DNA of 8,939 nucleotides, from NCBI GenBank assembly GCA_002368805.1, contig DFFH01000093.1, forward strand, positions 22,586 through 31,524, read 5' to 3'. The position numbers and the translations under genes were made by a program. Positions 4,594 through 8,939 of the stretch are shown here, piece after piece. The notes under the pieces are model-generated. The model was given only the letters and a program-made list of their open reading frames with translations, ran no database searches and was not told the origin of the DNA. Source of the stretch: Mageeibacillus sp. UBA3781. GTDB taxonomy: Bacteria > Bacillota > Clostridia > Saccharofermentanales > Saccharofermentanaceae. How positions within the stretch are numbered: position 1 is the first letter of the stretch; each line of letters opens with the position of its first letter.

Positions 4594-6972
4594 ATGAAAT
4601 TTACAGATGGACTTTGGGTAGTGAAAGAAGGGTATCAGCTGGAATATCCGAAAGAGATCTCTGATATCTCGTATTCAGAATCCGGAATCACGCTCTTCGC
4701 GCCGTATTCCGAGCAGACAAATTCCAGTGACTGCATCGGCTGCGGCCTTCTCGCCGTAAGCATCAGCGCAATCGGCGCAAATATATTTTCCGTCAAAATC
4801 ACTAACCACCGCGGCTCCCGCGCGCAGAAGTCCGTCCTCGAGCTCAACCGGGCTATCGTTAAGCCGGTCAGCAGCGAGACGGAAGAGTATTACAGTTATA
4901 CCTCCAGTCTTCTGGAACTGCGTATCAGCAAGCATGGCACCTGGGGAATCTCCTTCTATTATTCCGGACGCTTCCTGACATCGACCGAGCTCGGTGGCAT
5001 GGCACATATTACCGACAGCGACGGCAACAGCTATATCCGTGAACAGCTGACGCTCAGCGAGGGCGAGTGTATCTACGGTCTCGGCGAGCTGCCGGGTCCG
5101 ATCGTCCGAAACGGCGGTTCTTACGACATCTGGAACGAAGACGCCGGCATGCGTATGGGAAGATCTGCCAAGACCACACCGTTCTTCCTTTCTTCCCGTG
5201 GCTATGGTGTTCTCGTCAACAGCCCGGAGTGCGTCTCCTTTGAGATCGCAAATGACGCGACTCTCGATACGACTGCGGAGGGAGTCACCGCCAGAACACA
5301 GTTCTCCATTGCCGGTGAGACGATGGAATATATCCTGATGGGAGGAGCTTCCATGAAGCACGTCCTGGACATCTATTCCGAGATGATCGGCCGTCCGGAC
5401 CTGCCGCCGGCATGGTCTTTCGGATCATGGCTGTCCTCTCCTTTACTGGAGGAATATGACGAAGACGCGATCTACGATCTGGTGGAACAGGCCAAGGGCA
5501 TCAACATGCCTTTTTCCGTGATCAACTTCGGTCCATTCTGGATGAAGGGCTTCGAGTGGACATCTCTTCTGTGGGATGAGACACGCTTCCCGGATCCGCA
5601 GCAGATGATCAAGACCCTTCACGAAAACGGCATACGCGTCTGTGTATGGGTCAGCCCGTACATCTCGCAGAAGTCGCCTCTTTTCCAGGAAGGTTTCGAC
5701 GGCAATTATTATCTTAATTACGGCAACGGCGATGTGTTCCAGTCCGACACATATGCACCCGGCGCAGGTCTTGTGGACTTCACGAACCTCGTCGCACGGG
5801 CATGGTACCAGAAGTTCATCTCCGATCTGATCGAGATGGGTGTGGATGCATTCCGCCTGGATTACGGCGCCGACGCACCTGTCAAATCGCCCGTTTTCGG
5901 TCCGAAGGCCGAACAGTACGGCATCACCTACAAAAACGAACTTACGGCGGAGAGCCAGCACAACCAGTATTCAGTGCTTTTCGCGGATGCCGTATATGAC
6001 CTTCTGTGGAGACGATCCGGAAAGAATAACGCCTGCATTCTCGCGCACTCCGGATTCATCGGTTCACACAAGATGCCTTTCCTCGCGCTGGATAACGAAG
6101 ATCCGTCCTACGAGGGCATGCGCGCCGCACTTCAGAGCGGCCTGTCGCTGTCGATCAGCGGATTCCCGTACTGGAGCGAGAACATCGCCGGCATCACCGA
6201 CGAGTGCACCCCTGACCTCTACATGCGCTGGCATCAGGCCGCCATGTTCCTGCCGCACTCCATGCTGAGCGGTGCCCGTTCTTTCCGTGTACCGTGGCAG
6301 TACGGAACAGAAGCGATGAACGAGACGCTTCTGTTCTCGAAATTCAAACTGGGACTTATGCCCTACATCTACTCCTGCGCCGTGGAATCCAGTTCGCTGG
6401 GTCTTCCGCTGACGCGCCCGATGTTCCTGGACTTTCCCGATGATCCGAACACTCTCACTCTCGACCAGCAGTACATGCTCGGTCCGTCTCTTCTGATCGC
6501 ACCGATCACTTCCGCCGACGGCATCGTCCGCTACTATGTACCTTCCGGCACATGGACGAATCTCCTGACGCGCGAGAGGATCGAGGGACCGATCTGGAAG
6601 AACGAACAGCACGGCTATGACACCATGCCGATCCTTGTGCGTCCGGGATCGATCCTGGTAGCAGGATCTTCCGACGAGAAGCCGGTCTATAACTACATGG
6701 AAAATGTAACGATCACCCTCTTCGAGCTGCCGGAAGGGAAAGAAGTCAGCGCAGATATCTACTCCGCCGATCTGAAGAATGCCGGTATGGTAAAAGCACT
6801 GAAACAGGACGGCAAGATCTACGTCCATACGCATGGTTTCTATGGGCAGACACGTCTTGTCCTCTCCTCGGTCTTCCGGATCGCTTCCACAAGCGCCGGT
6901 ATTCCGGAATTAAATGAATGGGGTACGATGATCATCTTCGACGGAACCGACATCGAGATCGGCATCCTCTAA
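4594..6972 (+). CDS. Glycoside hydrolase family 31 (YicI-like) protein with substituted catalytic positions
   Basis: The 792-residue product has no signal peptide and is probably cytoplasmic. It aligns along its length with YicI-type alpha-xylosidases: an N-terminal beta-sandwich (about 1-260), a catalytic barrel (about 270-600) and C-terminal beta domains. Family blocks include FWMKGFEW (315-322), RFPDPQQMI, VCVWVSPYISQKSP (349-362), FRLDYGA (420-426), SGFPYWSENIAG (522-533) and RPMFLDFPDDP. D423 matches the nucleophile Asp. The acid/base Asp of YicI falls on N501 in ALDNED, flanked by D500 and D503. The substrate-binding Asp before FW is G313, and the Arg of the ARS block is H485. Activity on alpha-xylosides cannot be assumed; another glycoside or a non-catalytic role is possible. 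The start at 4594 has AGGAG eight bases upstream; an upstream GTG at 4585 overlaps that site. The gene stands alone, divergent from one operon and convergent with the next gene. Confidence 0.9.
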   Translation: MKFTDGLWVVKEGYQLEYPKEISDISYSESGITLFAPYSEQTNSSDCIGCGLLAVSISAIGANIFSVKITNHRGSRAQKSVLELNRAIVKPVSSETEEYYSYTSSLLELRISKHGTWGISFYYSGRFLTSTELGGMAHITDSDGNSYIREQLTLSEGECIYGLGELPGPIVRNGGSYDIWNEDAGMRMGRSAKTTPFFLSSRGYGVLVNSPECVSFEIANDATLDTTAEGVTARTQFSIAGETMEYILMGGASMKHVLDIYSEMIGRPDLPPAWSFGSWLSSPLLEEYDEDAIYDLVEQAKGINMPFSVINFGPFWMKGFEWTSLLWDETRFPDPQQMIKTLHENGIRVCVWVSPYISQKSPLFQEGFDGNYYLNYGNGDVFQSDTYAPGAGLVDFTNLVARAWYQKFISDLIEMGVDAFRLDYGADAPVKSPVFGPKAEQYGITYKNELTAESQHNQYSVLFADAVYDLLWRRSGKNNACILAHSGFIGSHKMPFLALDNEDPSYEGMRAALQSGLSLSISGFPYWSENIAGITDECTPDLYMRWHQAAMFLPHSMLSGARSFRVPWQYGTEAMNETLLFSKFKLGLMPYIYSCAVESSSLGLPLTRPMFLDFPDDPNTLTLDQQYMLGPSLLIAPITSADGIVRYYVPSGTWTNLLTRERIEGPIWKNEQHGYDTMPILVRPGSILVAGSSDEKPVYNYMENVTITLFELPEGKEVSADIYSADLKNAGMVKALKQDGKIYVHTHGFYGQTRLVLSSVFRIASTSAGIPELNEWGTMIIFDGTDIEIGIL

Positions 6973-7018
6973 GTAATACCGTCATTCTCCACGCGGGACT
7001 GTACTTCTCGAAGAAAGG

Positions 7019-8176
7019 TCAGCGGGAGCGCATCTTTCCGATAATAAGCACCGCGATCACCACCAGCGCGATAACGACCATTCCGCCGCCGATCATCATA
7101 CGCGGAGTGATCTGAAATCCCGTGTTTTCCGATGGTTCCGGAGTCGGTGTTGCCGTCGGGACCGGTGTCGGTGTAGGACTGGGCGTCGGGGTAGCCGTAG
7201 GCTTCACTCCCGTCTGAATATGTGCTTCTTTTACCACATCCGTGCCGAGAACGACCGAGATCATTCCGGACACTTCTTTCATTTCCGCATCAAAAGGATC
7301 GCTGATATACCCTCCGCGGATCTCGATATTTTTTCCAGCGATCGCAGCGCCGGAAGACGCAATATCTACCGGTGTATCCGAGATCGTGATGGTACCCTCC
7401 GGACAGTACACCGCTGTGCTGTCTGTCTTATTGCTCTCTGCCCGGACACTCTTTGCCCCCGTAACCGTGATCTCTGTCTTCGCATAGATCGCACTCTCCG
7501 TCGCAAAGAGCTCCGCCGATGTAGAGGTTCCCTCGATACGGACCGCACCCGCGAAAGAGGTCAGTGCTTTTGAACGGGAAAAAATGCTCATCGCAGCGCC
7601 GTCATTGATCAGAATACTTCCCTTAAGAGATCCGACCGCACCACCGGTTCCGTTGATCTCATCCTGAATCGAGATATTGGCACCGCTGATCGTCACATCA
7701 CCGTCCGCCATCAGAAGATATGCCGAGTCCGCCACATCCCCGTGGCCGCCGGCATCAAGTTTACAATGATCGACTGTAAGGTCCCCGTTCTTGGCATAGA
7801 CCGCACTGTGGCAGGATGTGACCTGAAGGTCGAGCGAGCCCTCTCCCCTGATCGTAAGATCACCTTCCACCTGTATCGCCGGAGCCTCCACATTGGATAT
7901 GACTTTATTCGTTCCTGAAAGCTCGATCACTGCCTCTTCCTCCTGGTGGCCGAGGTCGATATACATACCGTCATATCCGTCCAGAGAAAGCGTGCGGCTC
8001 TTCGCGTCATACTTCCAGTTCTCACCCTTACAGTTCTTCGCAGAGGAGAAAGTTTTTCCGTCCACCACGATCGTACCGGCATCCCGGGTCGCATACGCGA
8101 GTATTTGCGTGCCTGCCGCGCAGACGATGAGTGCCGCTGCTACAGCCGCCGATGCCAGTACTTTTATAAACTTCAT
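7019..8176 (-). CDS. Exported, repetitive (probably beta-helical) surface protein with Pro-Thr linker and C-terminal membrane anchor
   Basis: The product has 385 residues. A signal peptide (MKFIKVLASAAVAAALIVCAAG, to about residue 29) precedes a body at 30-320 rich in repeated short strands: DLTIRGEGSLDLQV, GDLTVDHCKLDAG, GDVTISGANISI, GSILINDGAAMSIF, GTITISDTPVDIA and NIEIRGGYI. Such spaced GxLTI/GxITI rungs resemble right-handed beta-helix or carbohydrate-binding domain proteins of Clostridia (Cthe_2159-like), an assignment by pattern only. Residues 326-348 are a Pro/Thr linker and 361-380 a hydrophobic helix ending in KMRSR, which fits a stop-transfer anchor with the body outside the cell. 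The start at 8176 is chosen because AAGGAG lies 6 bases upstream and the signal peptide begins there; an in-frame ATG at 8278 would add 34 unlikely residues and cross the promoter. Ligand and function are unknown. Confidence 0.85.
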   Translation of the reverse strand: MKFIKVLASAAVAAALIVCAAGTQILAYATRDAGTIVVDGKTFSSAKNCKGENWKYDAKSRTLSLDGYDGMYIDLGHQEEEAVIELSGTNKVISNVEAPAIQVEGDLTIRGEGSLDLQVTSCHSAVYAKNGDLTVDHCKLDAGGHGDVADSAYLLMADGDVTISGANISIQDEINGTGGAVGSLKGSILINDGAAMSIFSRSKALTSFAGAVRIEGTSTSAELFATESAIYAKTEITVTGAKSVRAESNKTDSTAVYCPEGTITISDTPVDIASSGAAIAGKNIEIRGGYISDPFDAEMKEVSGMISVVLGTDVVKEAHIQTGVKPTATPTPSPTPTPVPTATPTPEPSENTGFQITPRMMIGGGMVVIALVVIAVLIIGKMRSR

Positions 8177-8222
8177 AAGAGTCTCCTTTTTCCGCATTTC
8201 GGAATCGTTATTTACTAAAGCT

Positions 8223-8231
8223 ACTATACCA
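8223..8231 (-). promoter_or_regulatory. Extended -10 promoter of the surface protein gene
   Basis: The minus strand reads TGGTATAGT at 8231-8223, an extended -10. The predicted start of transcription, near 8216, leaves about 40 bases before the ATG at 8176. There is no recognisable -35. It lies back to back with the tRNA promoter, 22 bases away. Confidence 0.5.
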
Positions 8232-8252
8232 CAGCAGGAAAGAAAATTCGCC

Positions 8253-8281
8253 TTGACATTTACGGGTGCAACCACCATAAT
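8253..8281 (+). promoter_or_regulatory. Sigma-70/SigA-type promoter of tRNA-Ala
   Basis: TTGACA (8253-8258) and CATAAT (8276-8281) are separated by exactly 17 bases. The predicted start near 8288 is 7 bases before the mature tRNA 5' end. This is the only clear -35/-10 pair in the window, as expected for a strongly expressed stable RNA. Confidence 0.8.
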
Positions 8282-8294
8282 AGTGAAGTGATTC

Positions 8295-8370
8295 GGGGCA
8301 TTAGCTCAGCTGGGAGAGCGCCAGGTTCGCAATCTGGAGGTCGTGAGTTCGATCCTCATATGCTCCACCA
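8295..8370 (+). tRNA. tRNA-Ala, anticodon CGC
   Basis: The 76 bases fold into a standard cloverleaf. The acceptor stem is GGGGCAT/ATGCTCC, the D stem GCTC/GAGC, the anticodon stem CCAGG/TCTGG with loop TTCGCAA, and the T stem GTGAG/CTCAT with loop TTCGATC. The anticodon CGC at 8328-8330 reads the Ala codon GCG. The G3-U70 wobble pair in the acceptor stem, the main alanine identity element, is present and supports the call. The discriminator is A (8367) and the CCA end is encoded (8368-8370). Confidence 0.95.
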
Positions 8371-8376
8371 TAAAGA

Positions 8377-8410
8377 AAAAGGACGGCATCCGCCGTCCTT
8401 TTCTTTTTTT
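8377..8410 (+). terminator. Rho-independent terminator of tRNA-Ala, probably bidirectional
   Basis: GGACGGC (8381-8387) pairs with GCCGTCC (8392-8398) around an ATCC loop. Flanking A and T runs extend the stem, and TTTTCTTTTTTT follows on the plus strand. On the minus strand the same hairpin is followed by TTTTTCTTTA, so it can also stop the convergent SufB/SufD-type gene, whose stop codon is about 85 bases away. Confidence 0.9.
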
Positions 8411-8495
8411 CGGAAATCTCCTGCTTTATCACAGAAGATCTTTCTTCGGTCATTCGACGATATAGGCATAAACGTTCCGCAAGTTGTAATATGAA
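8411..8495. other. Short spacer between the tRNA terminator and the SufB/SufD-type gene
   Basis: These 85 bases carry no credible gene and no further strong hairpin. They are the 3' untranslated stretch of the minus-strand gene at the right edge. Confidence 0.5.
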
Positions 8496-8939
8496 TTACT
8501 TCAGGAAGCCGTTGATGATCTGCTCTTCCGCTTCCTGCTCTGTAAGACCGAAGGTCATCAGCTTGATGAGCTGTTCGCCGGCGATCTTACCGATGGCCGC
8601 CTCATGCACGAGTGCCGCATCGACGTTATTCGCCTCAAGACCCGGCACCGCCAGAATACGACCGTTATCCATGATGATCGCATCGCACTCGGTGTGGCCG
8701 GAGCACGGTGCATTACCGGTCAGGACCGCATCGAACTTCTGGTAGGAATCATCTCTGGCGACAGAACGGGAGACGACATCGCAGGAGCAGCCCTCTCCGT
8801 TCAGATCGACACGGTAGTTGCTCACCGCGTTCTGATTTCCATGTGTCATCAGGCGTTCTCTTACCACCAGCTTCGCACCGGCAGCAAGTTCTGCCTTCGT
8901 ATCACGGACCGTGTCATCCACGCCCTTGATCTGGACCAT
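8496..8939 (-). CDS. SufB/SufD-family Fe-S cluster assembly protein, C-terminal part
   Basis: The visible 147 residues are the C-terminal half of a SufB/SufD core domain, part of the scaffold that works with the SufC ATPase to build Fe-S clusters in the cytoplasm. Diagnostic blocks are the Cys-containing beta-helix strands (CSCDVVSRS, 51-59), CSGHTECDAII (79-89), the conserved VHEAAIGKI (111-119, SufB-like HEA.IGKI), EQLIKLMTFGL and a C-terminal EEQIINGFLK. C51, C53, C79, H82, C85, H112 and E113 are candidate cluster or metal ligands. An ATG falls exactly at the window edge, but family members are much longer, so it is probably internal and the N-terminus lies outside. A short SufB-only scaffold of the kind found in anaerobes is possible; SufB and SufD cannot be told apart from this part alone. 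The tRNA terminator lies downstream. Confidence 0.85.
   Translation of the reverse strand: MVQIKGVDDTVRDTKAELAAGAKLVVRERLMTHGNQNAVSNYRVDLNGEGCSCDVVSRSVARDDSYQKFDAVLTGNAPCSGHTECDAIIMDNGRILAVPGLEANNVDAALVHEAAIGKIAGEQLIKLMTFGLTEQEAEEQIINGFLK

Noticed and set aside
4675..6834. Long minus-strand open frames inside the GH31 gene (172-256 codons)
   Set aside because: They are reverse-frame shadows caused by codon bias in a well-supported GH31 gene. They have no ribosome binding sites and no recognisable domains.
8177..8278. N-terminal extension of the surface protein from the ATG at 8278
   Set aside because: It would run across the predicted promoter and ribosome binding site and put 34 residues before a clear signal peptide.
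8288..8494. Plus-strand open frame of 68 codons over the tRNA
   Set aside because: Its start, reading ISSAGRAPGSQSGGREFDPH, is the familiar translation of a tRNA gene and not a protein.

Overview
The window looks like chromosomal DNA from an anaerobic Firmicute of the class Clostridia. The signs are intermediate base composition, strong AGGAG-type ribosome binding sites, promoters built on an extended -10, a Pro-Thr linker typical of clostridial surface proteins, a short SufB/SufD-type Fe-S protein and a stand-alone GH31 enzyme. This placement is inference; no rRNA or other phylogenetic marker is present. There is no phage, transposon, CRISPR or plasmid feature.

Layout from left to right. 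Bases 1-572 (minus) hold the first 190 codons of a membrane-anchored protein with a long Thr/Ser/Glu/Lys-rich exported spacer. Bases 808-1542 (minus) encode a type IV pilin-like protein with a class III signal and a seven-residue QTEAT-type repeat. The 1543-1835 gap contains a cluster of TGTGAC motifs in two mirrored pairs around a strong dyad and probably controls the pilin-like gene. Bases 1836-3197 (cca, CCA-adding enzyme) and 3205-4386 (iron-type alcohol dehydrogenase fold) form a tightly coupled minus-strand operon. A divergent promoter region (4387-4593) separates that operon from a large plus-strand GH31 glycosidase-like gene (4594-6972). Convergent to it, 7019-8176 (minus) encodes an exported, repetitive, probably beta-helical protein with a Pro-Thr linker and a C-terminal membrane anchor. 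A tRNA-Ala(CGC) gene (8295-8370, plus) with its own promoter and a bidirectional terminator follows. The right edge holds the C-terminal part of a SufB/SufD-family Fe-S assembly protein (minus).

How the genes fit together. The window mixes housekeeping (CCA addition, tRNA-Ala, Fe-S assembly) with cell-surface genes, and I see no single pathway. The most notable observation is that two neighbouring, divergently transcribed enzyme-like genes have substituted catalytic positions. The dehydrogenase-like protein has lost two of four metal ligands. The GH31 protein keeps its nucleophile Asp but has Asn at the usual acid/base position, together with other -1 subsite changes. Both frames are intact, so altered function is more likely than decay. 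I did not find a convincing new multi-gene system.
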